Below are positions 10,450-18,898 of a DNA stretch of 47,838 nt, in pieces. The notes below the pieces were generated by a model that was not told the origin of the DNA, made no database searches, and saw nothing but the letters and a program-made list of their open reading frames with translations. A program made the translations under genes and the position numbers. The stretch is taken from NCBI GenBank assembly GCA_003281485.1, contig QCBW01000012.1, positions 1 through 47,838 on the forward strand, written 5' to 3'. This DNA comes from Prochlorococcus sp. AG-347-J20. Its GTDB lineage: Bacteria; Cyanobacteriota; Cyanobacteriia; PCC-6307; Cyanobiaceae. How positions within the stretch are numbered: position 1 is the first letter of the stretch; every line of letters starts with the position of its first letter.

Positions 10450-12196
10450 CGAAATGATTATGAATTGCATTAACTGCCTTGTCACAATCTTTTTCTAAGA
10501 CAATACAAGAAGTCCTAATTTCACTAGTGGCAATCATTTCAATATTGATATTTTGGTCAGCCAATGCTCTAAATATTTTTCCAGCAGTTCCAACTTTAAA
10601 TGCCATTCCAGCTCCTACAGTACTTACTTTGGCTATAGCTGGACCATCTTCAATGTATAAGCCGGGTAATTTTTTTGTTAGGGCCTCAAAAACTAAGTTA
10701 GCTTTTTTTCTATCTTGTTTATTCATTGTTAGACTAATATCCTTAGTTTTTAAAGAGGAAATTCTTTCAGATTGAACAATAGTATCGAAAAGTAAATTAT
10801 TTTCAGCTAATGCTAAACATATCGATGCAGCTACACCTGGACGATCAGGCAGTTTTCGAAAACTTACTTGAACTTGGTTTTTATCTAATGCAATTCCTCT
10901 GACTTCAGGTTGATCTTGTTGTTCGTTGATTGGATTAACAAATATTTGTGTATCGGATAACTTAAATTTCTCAGCAACAAATCTAATAGCTTTTGGTATA
11001 TTATTAATTTCAATTACGCAGCTGACTTTAATTTCACTAGTAGCTATTAACCTGACATTTATATTCGCTTGAGATAAAGTATCAAATAAATCAGCTGAAA
11101 CACTTGGTCTACCCATAATGCCTGCTCCTTGAATACTTAATTTAGTCATGTTTGTTTTGAGATTATATTTTCCTCCTAATTGACTAGTTATAAGTTCACA
11201 TTGTTCTGCAGTCTTTTTAACTTCTAATTCACTAACAGTAAATGTAATATCGTTATTATTTCCATCATTTGTCGCTTGTATGATTAAATCTACATTAATA
11301 CTTGCTTCTGATAGTTTTTCAAATATTTGCGCAGCAATCCCAGGCCTATCAGGAATATTTGAGAGACTAAATACTACTTGGTTTTCTAATACTTCAAGAC
11401 TATTGACCGTTTTTGTCAACTCTAAGCTTCCTCTTTTTAGTGGGAGAGGTTTGATTTGGCTTTCTAGGAGAGTGCCACTTGAGTCACTTTGGCTTGATTT
11501 GACGCACAATTTAATTCCATAATTGCGAGCAATTTCTACTGCTCTTGGATGCAGAACTGAAGCACCGACGCTCGCAAGTTCAAGCATTTCCTCACAGCTA
11601 ATTTTATCTAAGAGTTTTGCATTAGGAACAATTCTTGGATCAGTAGTAAGAACCCCTGGTACGTCTGTGTAAATTTCACAAGTTTCAGCTCCTAAAGCTG
11701 TTGATAAAGCTACCGCGGATGTATCTGAACCACCTCTACCCAAAGTTGTAATTTCCATTGATCCAGTGTGGCTTAGTGTTGTGCCTTGAAATCCAGCGAC
11801 TACAACAACAAAACCTTGATTTATATAATTTTGGATTCTCTCTGTTTTAATATCTAGAATTCTTGCTTTCCCATGTATTGATTCAGTAATAATTCCGACT
11901 TGACTCCCTGTCATTGAAAGTGCAGGTATTCCGTATTCGTTTAATGCCATTGAGAGAAGGGCTATGGTTACTTGCTCTCCTGTTGAAAGAAGCATATCTA
12001 ATTCTCTACGATTAGGATTTTTACTTATTGATTCCGCTAAACAATTTAAATCATCTGTAGTTTTCCCCATTGCAGAGACAACTACAACAATTTCATTTCC
12101 TGCTTCTTTGCTCTTACAAATACTATTTGCAATATTTTTAATTTTTTTAATATCACCGACAGAAGTACCGCCAAATTTTTTTACTAGTAGAGCCAT
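10436..12196 (-). CDS. lysC: Aspartate kinase with four ACT domains
   Basis: Aspartokinase phosphorylates aspartate, the entry step to lysine, threonine and methionine. The 586-residue protein has the amino-acid kinase domain at about 1-245 with KFGGTS at 7-12 and TTLGRGGSDTSA near 150. Tandem ACT domains follow, readable as repeated blocks of the form PDRPGVAA...INV.LI/MIATSEI.S/TSCV (two copies of each half). This four-ACT layout is the one described for cyanobacterial aspartokinases and implies feedback inhibition by lysine and threonine. holA ends 39 bases upstream on the same strand, so the two may share a transcript. The downstream enzymes asd and dapA are about 6 kb away and not in the same operon. 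Confidence 0.97.
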   Translation of the reverse strand: MALLVKKFGGTSVGDIKKIKNIANSICKSKEAGNEIVVVVSAMGKTTDDLNCLAESISKNPNRRELDMLLSTGEQVTIALLSMALNEYGIPALSMTGSQVGIITESIHGKARILDIKTERIQNYINQGFVVVVAGFQGTTLSHTGSMEITTLGRGGSDTSAVALSTALGAETCEIYTDVPGVLTTDPRIVPNAKLLDKISCEEMLELASVGASVLHPRAVEIARNYGIKLCVKSSQSDSSGTLLESQIKPLPLKRGSLELTKTVNSLEVLENQVVFSLSNIPDRPGIAAQIFEKLSEASINVDLIIQATNDGNNNDITFTVSELEVKKTAEQCELITSQLGGKYNLKTNMTKLSIQGAGIMGRPSVSADLFDTLSQANINVRLIATSEIKVSCVIEINNIPKAIRFVAEKFKLSDTQIFVNPINEQQDQPEVRGIALDKNQVQVSFRKLPDRPGVAASICLALAENNLLFDTIVQSERISSLKTKDISLTMNKQDRKKANLVFEALTKKLPGLYIEDGPAIAKVSTVGAGMAFKVGTAGKIFRALADQNINIEMIATSEIRTSCIVLEKDCDKAVNAIHNHFELEK

Positions 12197-12235
12197 ATAT
12201 AAATAATAATGTAAATTCTAAAATTTATAATTTGG

Positions 12236-13237
12236 TTAACTTAAATTAATTAACTTTTCTGTAAAAACATTTATAGGATTATTACCTTGTTTTAGTAATG
12301 ATTCAATTTCTATTAAGTGGCTCATTAAATTTATTAAATATTCTTGAGATACATTTTTGACTTTTTTTCGAATAAAAAAAATTCTTTTTGGATTAGAAAT
12401 GCCTGCAAGGTTACAAATCTTTTCTGCATTATCGTTACCTGAATTAACTGCTAATTTTATAATGGCATGAATTCTAATTTGACTAATTAAACCTGCATTT
12501 AGTCTTAAAGCAGGTTCTCCTTTCTGTAAGGAATAATTTATTTCAATGAGGCTTTCATTAATATTTTTTTGTAAGAGAAGATCAATGATTTTGAAAATGT
12601 TGGATTGATGATCACTAAATATTTTTTCTACATCAATACTTTTAAGAAAAAGTTGTGAATTCGAATCACTTGATGCTGCTGAAAGGTATGTTTTTGCTTT
12701 AACTAATTCATTTATTAGTTTAAAGCTATCATTTCCAACAGAATCTATAATTAGTTCAGCTGCATTTTTATCAATTTTTATATTCATTTCATTTGCCGTA
12801 TCTTCTAAAAATCTTTTTTGTCCCTCATAGTCCCAGATTTCTGGCAAAGTAAATGATTTTTCATTGGCTAAATTATTTTTGATAAGTTTTTGTAAAAATT
12901 TAGTACTCTTTAGTCTTGAGTCTGGTTTTTTTGTATTTTGTAAAATGAAGTAAGTATTGTGAGGTATATTGACATGAATTTTTTCAAATTTAGTTCTTAG
13001 ATCTTCATTTTTTGCAGTAAAAATTGGATTATTTTTTAATGTAACTATTCTGTATCCATCTCCAAAAGGAGGTGTAAGAACTTCATCAAAAGCTTTTTTG
13101 ACTTGTTCATCATCATCTCCATTTAAATTAGTTACGTTTATTTCTTTCCATTCTTTGGATACTTCCTTATCAATCAATTTTTGAATAAATGTATTTTGAG
13201 CATTTAGATCATTACCCCATAATATTTGTATTGGCAT
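12236..13237 (-). CDS. holA: DNA polymerase III, delta subunit
   Basis: HolA opens the beta sliding clamp as part of the clamp-loader complex. The 333-residue protein follows the delta-subunit pattern. There is an N-terminal AAA+-like domain without a functional Walker A (starting IQILWGNDLNAQ), a central region with FILQNTKKPDSRLKSTKFLQKLIK, a helical lid around ENSVGND, and a C-terminal helical collar with the QKGEPALRLNAGLISQIRIH segment that fits family members. The family is poorly conserved, so the assignment rests on overall layout and length rather than catalytic motifs. It is divergent from cobH across a 58-base gap and upstream of lysC. Confidence 0.85.
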   Translation of the reverse strand: MPIQILWGNDLNAQNTFIQKLIDKEVSKEWKEINVTNLNGDDDEQVKKAFDEVLTPPFGDGYRIVTLKNNPIFTAKNEDLRTKFEKIHVNIPHNTYFILQNTKKPDSRLKSTKFLQKLIKNNLANEKSFTLPEIWDYEGQKRFLEDTANEMNIKIDKNAAELIIDSVGNDSFKLINELVKAKTYLSAASSDSNSQLFLKSIDVEKIFSDHQSNIFKIIDLLLQKNINESLIEINYSLQKGEPALRLNAGLISQIRIHAIIKLAVNSGNDNAEKICNLAGISNPKRIFFIRKKVKNVSQEYLINLMSHLIEIESLLKQGNNPINVFTEKLINLS

Positions 13238-13295
13238 AATCGCTCAACAAAAACCATATATTAACTATGATTACTTCTAACACAAATTAAATTTA

Positions 13296-13919
13296 ATGGT
13301 AATAGATCATCCAATTTTTTTGGAAAGTATCAGATTTATAAGATCCCATTTGGGAACAAATAATCTAAATTATTTGGAAAACAAAGTTTTAGAAAGATTA
13401 GTCCACACTTCAGGAGATTTTTCAGTTCAAAATCTTTTAAATTTTAGTCAAGGTGCTTGCGAAAAAGGACTTCAGGCTCTTAAAAATGGTGCTCCGATTT
13501 TAACTGATACCGATATGGCTGCAGCAGCAATAAAATCTATGGCAGAAAATACCACTAGAAATAAAGTGTTCACGGCAAGAATGTGGTTTGGAGAAAATAA
13601 TCACACAAAATTAACTAAAACTGCATATGGCTTAAGTGAAGGTTGGAAGGAGTTGTCCGCTATGAATTCTGGAAGCAAATCACCTATTGTAGTTATTGGT
13701 AGTTCGCCTACAGCTTTATCGAATTTAATTGATATTTTAGAGAATACAAAAGATTTACCTAGTTTAATTATTGGCATGCCCGTTGGATTTATAGGAGTAG
13801 AAAAAAGTAAAAACAAACTTATTTCCACAGATCTTCCTAGAATTGTTTTGAATTCAACTAGAGGAGGTGCTGCCATGGCAGCTGCTGCGGTTAATGCCTT
13901 GTTGAGGGAAACTATTTAA
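13296..13919 (+). CDS. cobH: Precorrin-8X methylmutase
   Basis: CobH/CbiC moves a methyl group from C11 to C12 of precorrin-8X to give hydrogenobyrinate (or the cobalt-containing equivalent) in cobalamin, or pseudocobalamin, synthesis. The 207-residue protein has the conserved ERLVHTSGDFS block with the presumed catalytic His37, the GAPILTDTDMAAAAI segment, and the C-terminal STRGGAAMAAAAVNALLRE stretch. Length and motifs are typical of the family. It is a single gene between the divergent holA and convergent mutS, so other cobalamin genes are not clustered here. It starts at the ATG at 13296. Confidence 0.95.
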   Translation: MVIDHPIFLESIRFIRSHLGTNNLNYLENKVLERLVHTSGDFSVQNLLNFSQGACEKGLQALKNGAPILTDTDMAAAAIKSMAENTTRNKVFTARMWFGENNHTKLTKTAYGLSEGWKELSAMNSGSKSPIVVIGSSPTALSNLIDILENTKDLPSLIIGMPVGFIGVEKSKNKLISTDLPRIVLNSTRGGAAMAAAAVNALLRETI

Positions 13920-13950
13920 GAAGAATTTATCTTATAAAAATGTCAAAAAT

Positions 13951-16692
13951 CTACTCATCATCAAAATTTAATTTATTATTTTTTTCTAAAGAATTTAATA
14001 CTGATTTTGCTTTTTCTATAACTTCTTTTGGAACTCCTGCTAATTTAGCTGCTTCTATACCATAACTTTTGTTTGATCCCCCTTTTACAATTCTGTGACT
14101 AAAAATTAGCTTATTATTATTTTGTTCTACTAATACTTGAAAGTTTTGTATATTCTTATTTGAAGTTTTTAAATAATTCAGTTCATGATAGTGTGTAGCA
14201 AAAATAGTATTACATTTAATTTTTTTTGCAAGATATTCACTTACTGACCAAGCTATCGAAAGGCCATCAAAAGTAGATGTCCCTCTTCCTATCTCATCAA
14301 GTAAGACTAGTGAGCTTGAAGTTGCCTGATTTAGAATTGATGCAGTTTCAGACATTTCTACCATAAATGTTGATTGTCCAGATGATTGATCATCAACCGC
14401 CCCAATTCTTGTAAAAATCCGATCTGAAATCTTGATTTCAGCACTATTAGCAGGAACAAAGCTACCAATTTGTGCAAGAATTTGTATTAAACCAATTTGT
14501 CTTATAAAGCAACTTTTTCCGCTAGCATTGGGACCAGTTAATATAATCAATTTCTGATTATCATCAAAATAAATATCATTCGCTATAAACTTTTTATCAT
14601 TTAACAATTGTTCTACTATCGGGTTTCTTCCTGCAATAATTTTTGTACTGTTTTTTGTCATTGAATCATTTATTGGTATTAATGAAGGTTTTATAAAATT
14701 GTTTTCTACTGAAGTAATTGATAAACCAAGCAATGCATCAAGAGATGCTATGGATTTTGAAATAGATCTTATTTTTTTTGTTTTTTCAGCCACAATATTT
14801 CTTATTTCGCAGAAAATTTCATATTCTCTTGATGAAGCTCTATTTTTTATTTGAAAAATCTTATTTTCTTTATTTTTTATTTCCGAAGTGATATACCTTT
14901 CTTCATTAGTAAGTGTTTGCCTTTTGATCCAATGTTGAGGAGCTAAATTAACTTTTGACTTATTTATAGAAATGTAGTATCCAAAATTTTTGTGAAATTG
15001 AATTTTTAGGTTTGAAATTTTGCTAATTTTTCTTTCTTTTAATTCCTCTTTATTTAACCACTCAGAATAATCATCCATTAAATTACGTAAACCATCTAAT
15101 AAATTGTCAACACCATCATGGATTATTCCTCCTTCACTTATATTGAGAGGAGGATTTTCTATCAGTTTAAAACTTATAGTATCGGCTAATTCTAAGAGTC
15201 CTTCATCAATATTTTTTAATTGATCAGTCCAATCTGGGAGATCATATTTAAATAATTCAATTATGGATTTTAGTCTAGGTAATTTTTTTAGACCTTCCGC
15301 TATTGCAATTAAGTCTCTAGGACTTGCATGACCTGCACAAGCTCTACCTGCAAGTCTTTCTAAATCCCCCATTGCCCTAAGTAAATTTTGGGTATCTATA
15401 CGTAGTTGTTTAGATTCAATAAAGTTTGAAAGTATATTTTGTCTTTTATAAATTTCATTAATGTTTAAAAGTGGTGCATCTATCCACCTTCTCAAACACC
15501 TTGCACCCATACAAGTATAAGTTCTATCAATACTCCATAGTAGTGAACCCACATAATTGTTTTCTCGTTGTGTATTTTTGATTTCTAAGTTTTTTTGAGT
15601 TTGATAATCAATAATTAATTTGTTTTGACCAAATTGAATTTGCGGAAAGTCTAATGAGATTTTTACAGAAGAATCTTGATCTAAATTTGAAGGATTAATT
15701 TTTTCTAAATAATTTAATAAACCTCCAAGTGATCTAGTTGCATTGTTTAAATTTTTAAGTCCTATTCCTTCAAGGCTTGCAATTTGGAAGTATTTTTTTA
15801 TTTGATAATTTGCTTCATTAATGCCAAAACTAGTCTCTTGAGAAACAGTATATGTAATTTGACTATTTCCTTTAATTAATAAATTTCTTACTTCATTGCT
15901 CCCTACAACAATTTCTGAAGAATCTAATTTGATAATTTCATCAAATAGTTTTGACAGAGATTGGCCCTCTAAAGTTATTAATTCTCCTGTGCTTACATCA
16001 GCTTTTGATATACCCCATTCATAAGATTCATTTAAGGTTTCTTCTGATAAGTAAATAGCAGTAATCCAATTATTTTTTTTTGCGATCAACATTCCCTCTT
16101 CAATGACAGTTCCAGGAGTAATGATTCTTGTTATCCCTCTTTTAATAGGAGTCCCATAATTGCTAGAACTTTTTTCTAATTGGTCGCAAATAACCACAGA
16201 ATAATTTTTTTTAATTAAATCAGCACAGTATCTTTCCATTGCATGATAAGGAACCCCTGCCATAGGGACCTTACCAATTTCTTTGCCAGCATCTTTGCTG
16301 GTAAGTGTAATTTCCAAAAGGTTTGATATTAATACAGCATCCTCAAAAAAACATTCAAAAAAATCTCCTAATCTATAAAGTAATAACCTATCTTTATTTT
16401 CCTCTTTTAGAGTTACATAATGCTTCATTACAGGAGTTAGTTTCAGTTTTGAAACTGTTTTGTAGCTATAAGATTCCTCATTGATATAAACATTTTTGTT
16501 ATTTGAAATTAAATCTGTCTTGAATTGATTTACTAAATTAGTTGAATTTTTTCTTTGTCTAGGTCTTTTTTGCGATTCTTTTTTTAAATCTTCACAAGAT
16601 AAATCTTCTGGATTTTTTGTTATTTCTTTTTGCTCATTATTTTCATTACCAATCGCAAATAAATTCTTTTGAATTATCGTATCTTCTTGCAT
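13951..16692 (-). CDS. mutS: DNA mismatch repair protein MutS
   Basis: MutS recognises mismatches and small loops in DNA and signals repair. The 913-residue protein has the mismatch-contacting Phe-x-Glu motif (F111, E113 in RLGDFFECF), the core and lever regions, the ATPase with Walker A GPNASGKS, the STFMVEMSE and [14 protein letters not shown] blocks, and THYHEL near the end. Residues 1 to about 88 precede the point ([14 protein letters not shown]) where the Escherichia coli protein begins to align. That extension is Lys/Asn/Gln-rich and possibly disordered. Whether the ATG at 16690-16692 or the one at codon 89 is used is open. It is convergent with cobH and divergent from psbZ. Confidence 0.94.
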   Translation of the reverse strand: MQEDTIIQKNLFAIGNENNEQKEITKNPEDLSCEDLKKESQKRPRQRKNSTNLVNQFKTDLISNNKNVYINEESYSYKTVSKLKLTPVMKHYVTLKEENKDRLLLYRLGDFFECFFEDAVLISNLLEITLTSKDAGKEIGKVPMAGVPYHAMERYCADLIKKNYSVVICDQLEKSSSNYGTPIKRGITRIITPGTVIEEGMLIAKKNNWITAIYLSEETLNESYEWGISKADVSTGELITLEGQSLSKLFDEIIKLDSSEIVVGSNEVRNLLIKGNSQITYTVSQETSFGINEANYQIKKYFQIASLEGIGLKNLNNATRSLGGLLNYLEKINPSNLDQDSSVKISLDFPQIQFGQNKLIIDYQTQKNLEIKNTQRENNYVGSLLWSIDRTYTCMGARCLRRWIDAPLLNINEIYKRQNILSNFIESKQLRIDTQNLLRAMGDLERLAGRACAGHASPRDLIAIAEGLKKLPRLKSIIELFKYDLPDWTDQLKNIDEGLLELADTISFKLIENPPLNISEGGIIHDGVDNLLDGLRNLMDDYSEWLNKEELKERKISKISNLKIQFHKNFGYYISINKSKVNLAPQHWIKRQTLTNEERYITSEIKNKENKIFQIKNRASSREYEIFCEIRNIVAEKTKKIRSISKSIASLDALLGLSITSVENNFIKPSLIPINDSMTKNSTKIIAGRNPIVEQLLNDKKFIANDIYFDDNQKLIILTGPNASGKSCFIRQIGLIQILAQIGSFVPANSAEIKISDRIFTRIGAVDDQSSGQSTFMVEMSETASILNQATSSSLVLLDEIGRGTSTFDGLSIAWSVSEYLAKKIKCNTIFATHYHELNYLKTSNKNIQNFQVLVEQNNNKLIFSHRIVKGGSNKSYGIEAAKLAGVPKEVIEKAKSVLNSLEKNNKLNFDDE

Positions 16693-16702
16693 ACAATTTT
16701 AA

Positions 16703-16723
16703 ATCCTAAATAGATATTAGGTA
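16703..16723. promoter_or_regulatory. Short inverted repeat in the mutS/psbZ divergent gap
   Basis: CCTAA (16705-16709) and TTAGG (16717-16721) form a perfect five-base inverted repeat with a seven-base spacer, lying 13 bases before the mutS ATG. It could be an operator or a chance repeat in AT-rich DNA. I know of no regulator with this site in cyanobacteria. Confidence 0.2.
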
Positions 16724-16795
16724 GAAATTATTTTTTTGCATTTAAAGTGGCTAAAGTATGTAAATTTTCTCTAAAAATTATCATTTTCATGAGAT

Positions 16796-16833
16796 TATAG
16801 TATTTATAATAATTGGAAACCTAGGACTGAATT
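16796..16833 (+). promoter_or_regulatory. Candidate -10 elements and ribosome binding site for psbZ
   Basis: TATAGT (16796-16801) and TATAAT (16805-16810) are good -10 hexamers in the 141-base divergent gap, without an obvious -35 at 17 bases, as is common in Prochlorococcus. AGGA at 16823-16826 lies seven bases before the ATG and is a clear Shine-Dalgarno sequence. If either -10 is used the 5' leader is only about 15-30 bases. Confidence 0.4.
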
Positions 16834-17031
16834 ATGCAGGCTGTTAACTTTTTCTTTGTAAATGCTCTATTATTTGCTTCTTTAATTGCGGTAGTTGGAG
16901 TACCCGTTTTATATGTCACTCAACCTTCTACTGAGGAAGGACAACGAGAAAGCAGGAGAAAAATTTATTCTATTGCTGCTGTTTGGGTTGTTTTAGTTTT
17001 TGTTACAGGTATAGTTTCTTCATTAGTTTGA
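16834..17031 (+). CDS. psbZ: Photosystem II reaction centre protein Z (Ycf9)
   Basis: PsbZ is a small thylakoid protein at the edge of the photosystem II core that stabilises antenna attachment. The 65-residue product has two predicted transmembrane helices, at about 5-27 (FFFVNALLFASLIAVVGVPVLYV) and 44-64, joined by a polar loop TQPSTEEGQRESRRK. This matches the known two-helix PsbZ topology and length (about 62 residues). The start is supported by an AGGA ribosome-binding site. ribH follows after 49 bases on the same strand. The same psbZ-ribH pairing occurs in other cyanobacteria as I recall, and they may be co-transcribed. Confidence 0.93.
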   Translation: MQAVNFFFVNALLFASLIAVVGVPVLYVTQPSTEEGQRESRRKIYSIAAVWVVLVFVTGIVSSLV

Positions 17032-17080
17032 ACTTAATACCTTTTCGTGAGAGTCTATTAATATACCGAAGTAAAATTTA

Positions 17081-17557
17081 ATGGCTATTTTTGAGGGATC
17101 TTTTACTAATGCATCTTCTTTAAAAGTTGGGATTGTAATAGCAAGATTTAATGATTTAATCACAAATAAAATTCTAGCTGGTTGTCTTGATTGTTTAAAA
17201 AGACATGGTTTAGATACATCTGAATTAAGCAATCAAGTAGATATAGTTTGGGTGCCTGGTTCATTCGAATTGCCAATTGCAGCAAAAACTCTTATGAAAA
17301 AAAGGAGTTATGACGTAGTAATTGCTCTTGGGGCTGTAATCCGTGGTGAAACTTCCCACTTTGATGTGGTCATATCCGAGGCTAGCAAAGGTATTTCACA
17401 AGTTTCAAATGAAAATAATGTTCCAATTATTTTTGGAGTTTTAACTACTGATACTATGCAGCAAGCTCTAGAAAGAGCAGGTATCAAAAATAATCTTGGC
17501 TGGAATTATGCTTTACAAGCAATTGAGATGGGATCCTTAATTAAAAATTTAAATTAA
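17081..17557 (+). CDS. ribH: 6,7-dimethyl-8-ribityllumazine synthase
   Basis: RibH joins the pyrimidine intermediate with 3,4-dihydroxy-2-butanone phosphate, the penultimate step of riboflavin synthesis, and forms hollow icosahedral or pentameric assemblies. The 158-residue protein has the substrate-binding ARFND loop at 21-25, VPGSFELP at 58-65, [14 protein letters not shown] with catalytic His93, and [19 protein letters not shown] near 115-133. All are family hallmarks and the length is typical. The gene lies downstream of psbZ and upstream of tRNA-Gly. No FMN riboswitch is visible in the 49-base leader. Confidence 0.97.
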   Translation: MAIFEGSFTNASSLKVGIVIARFNDLITNKILAGCLDCLKRHGLDTSELSNQVDIVWVPGSFELPIAAKTLMKKRSYDVVIALGAVIRGETSHFDVVISEASKGISQVSNENNVPIIFGVLTTDTMQQALERAGIKNNLGWNYALQAIEMGSLIKNLN

Positions 17558-17618
17558 TTGAAAAAAATTAATTATTTCTATCATTGATCCCTTCTTTGAG
17601 ATAAAATAAAAAAGTTAT

Positions 17619-17690
17619 GCGGATGTAGCTCAGTGGTAGAGCATCTCCTTGCCAAGGAGAATGTCGAGAGTTCGAATCTCTTCATCCGCT
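17619..17690 (+). tRNA. tRNA-Gly (GCC anticodon)
   Basis: The 72-base sequence folds as a cloverleaf. The acceptor stem GCGGATG pairs with CATCCGC (17683-17689), the D-arm GCTC/GAGC encloses AGTGGTA, the anticodon arm TCTCC/GGAGA carries a TTGCCAA loop with GCC at 17651-17653, and the T-arm GAGAG/CTCTT encloses TTCGAAT. The discriminator is T17690 and the terminal CCA is not encoded. It reads GGC and GGU glycine codons. Confidence 0.96.
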
Positions 17691-17695
17691 TCCTT

Positions 17696-17722
17696 AAAGT
17701 CCCTGCTATGACAGGGCTTTTT
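17696..17722 (+). terminator. Rho-independent terminator after tRNA-Gly
   Basis: CCCTG (17701-17705) pairs with CAGGG (17712-17716) around a CTATGA loop, extended by AAAG/CTTT and followed by a T-run (17718-17722). This is the clearest classical terminator in the window and begins six bases after the tRNA. Confidence 0.8.
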
Positions 17723-17809
17723 ATTTGCAGAAAATATATCGAGAATTAATATCTCTGTATCCTCCTTTAATGTTTATATCTTCTAAACTGGAACTAATAT
17801 TTATTTGTA

Positions 17810-18241
17810 ATGACAAGAGTAATTTCTATTGAAGATTTAAAGGGATTATTTACCAAACCTTATGGTGCAGATGCACCAACAAAACAAAAATGGGCTGAAT
17901 TTTATAATGAGAATGTTATTTTTACAGACCCAACGCAAGAAACAGAGGGCTTAGATTCTTATGTTAAAGCTCAAGAAAAGTTAATTAAAAGGTGTGATGA
18001 TGTTTTTTTAGAAACTCATGCAATTTCCATAAATGGGGATTGTGGATTTGTGGAATGGACAATGGGTTTAAAAATTATGGGTAAAGAATTTATTTATCCT
18101 GGAACGACTCGTTTATTATTTGGTGAAAATGGATTAATAAAAGAGCATAGAGATTACTTTGATTTTTGCGGCCCAACTTTTGGACCAGTTCCTATTTTAG
18201 GACCTTTTATAAGATGGCTCTATAGTAAATTTGTATCTTGA
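17810..18241 (+). CDS. SnoaL-like / NTF2-fold conserved protein
   Basis: The 143-residue protein resembles the SnoaL-like branch of the NTF2 superfamily. A helix-rich start leads to WAEFYNENVIFTDPTQETEGLDSYVKAQ, then strands that include FVEWTMGLKIMGKEFIYPGTTRLLFGENGLIKEHRDYFDF. The pattern of a polar pocket and an HRDYFDF strand is what such small cone-shaped folds show. Proteins with this fold act as isomerases, cyclases or ligand binders, and the actual role here is unknown. It is preceded by the tRNA terminator and so should have its own promoter within 17723-17809. The C-terminal tail GPVPILGPFIRWLYSKF is hydrophobic. Confidence 0.7.
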   Translation: MTRVISIEDLKGLFTKPYGADAPTKQKWAEFYNENVIFTDPTQETEGLDSYVKAQEKLIKRCDDVFLETHAISINGDCGFVEWTMGLKIMGKEFIYPGTTRLLFGENGLIKEHRDYFDFCGPTFGPVPILGPFIRWLYSKFVS

Positions 18242-18268
18242 TTTTGTTTTCTTTAGCAACAGAGTGCT

Positions 18269-18724
18269 TTATATTTCACGAATTAATAAATTTTGAGAAG
18301 AAACTTCTTTAAAATCAAATTGAGAATAAAATAATTTTTTATTTGTTGTCATTAAATATAATTTTTTTGTATTTTTAATTTTTTTAGAAGATAAGAGATT
18401 ATTTACAATTAATGTGCCAAAACCTTTGCCTTGGTGATTTTGATCTATAACAATATCCCAAAGAACCCCGCGGTAAATCCCATCGGTTAAAGCTCTACCA
18501 AAACCAACTATTTCCTTCCCAACCCAAAGACTTATTACAACATCACTGTTAGCAAGACATTTTTTTAGATCATTAATTGTTCTATTTTTTGCCCAGAAAG
18601 TATTGGTGTTTAATAATTTTTGTAGCTTAATTAATCCCCTAGTAGGTCTAAGATTAGGTCCTAATCCAAAAAACCTTAACCCTAGAGCTCCTTTGGCATG
18701 TTTGATTAGAAATATTTCTTTCAT
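18269..18724 (-). CDS. GNAT-family N-acetyltransferase
   Basis: The 151-residue protein shows the GNAT core. Motif A is visible as DIVIDQNHQGKGFGTLIVNNLL (about 94-113), with the acetyl-CoA pyrophosphate loop QNHQGKG, preceded by strands WVGKEIVGFGRAL and followed by KLYLMTTNKKLFYSQFDF, the usual motif B. It therefore probably transfers an acetyl group from acetyl-CoA to an amine or N-terminus, but the substrate cannot be read. It could belong to the plastid/cyanobacterial Ycf52-like group, though I cannot confirm this. The ATG at 18722-18724 is divergent from secA with a 174-base gap. Confidence 0.8.
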   Translation of the reverse strand: MKEIFLIKHAKGALGLRFFGLGPNLRPTRGLIKLQKLLNTNTFWAKNRTINDLKKCLANSDVVISLWVGKEIVGFGRALTDGIYRGVLWDIVIDQNHQGKGFGTLIVNNLLSSKKIKNTKKLYLMTTNKKLFYSQFDFKEVSSQNLLIREI

Positions 18725-18898
18725 TTATTAAAGAGATTTTTGAAAAGTGATGTCAGCTAGGTAATTTTTGTGACTCCAGTCTAAATACCTTAGTCGATCA
18801 TTTATATTAAATAAAGAGATATAGTTTTTCTGCATTCTGTTGTAACGCACTAATTTATAATGTTTGTAATAAAATTAATTTTTTAAGGACTGTTACTT

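Noticed and set aside
18242..18268. Hairpin AGCA...TGCT between the SnoaL-like gene and the acetyltransferase gene
   Set aside because: The stem is only four to five base pairs and there is no T-run. It is too weak to call a terminator.
18839..18870. Two near-matches to the HLR1 half-site on the minus strand upstream of secA
   Set aside because: Each has one mismatch (7 of 8) and they are 24 bases apart, neither the ten-base spacing nor a whole number of helical turns. This is expected by chance in such AT-rich DNA.
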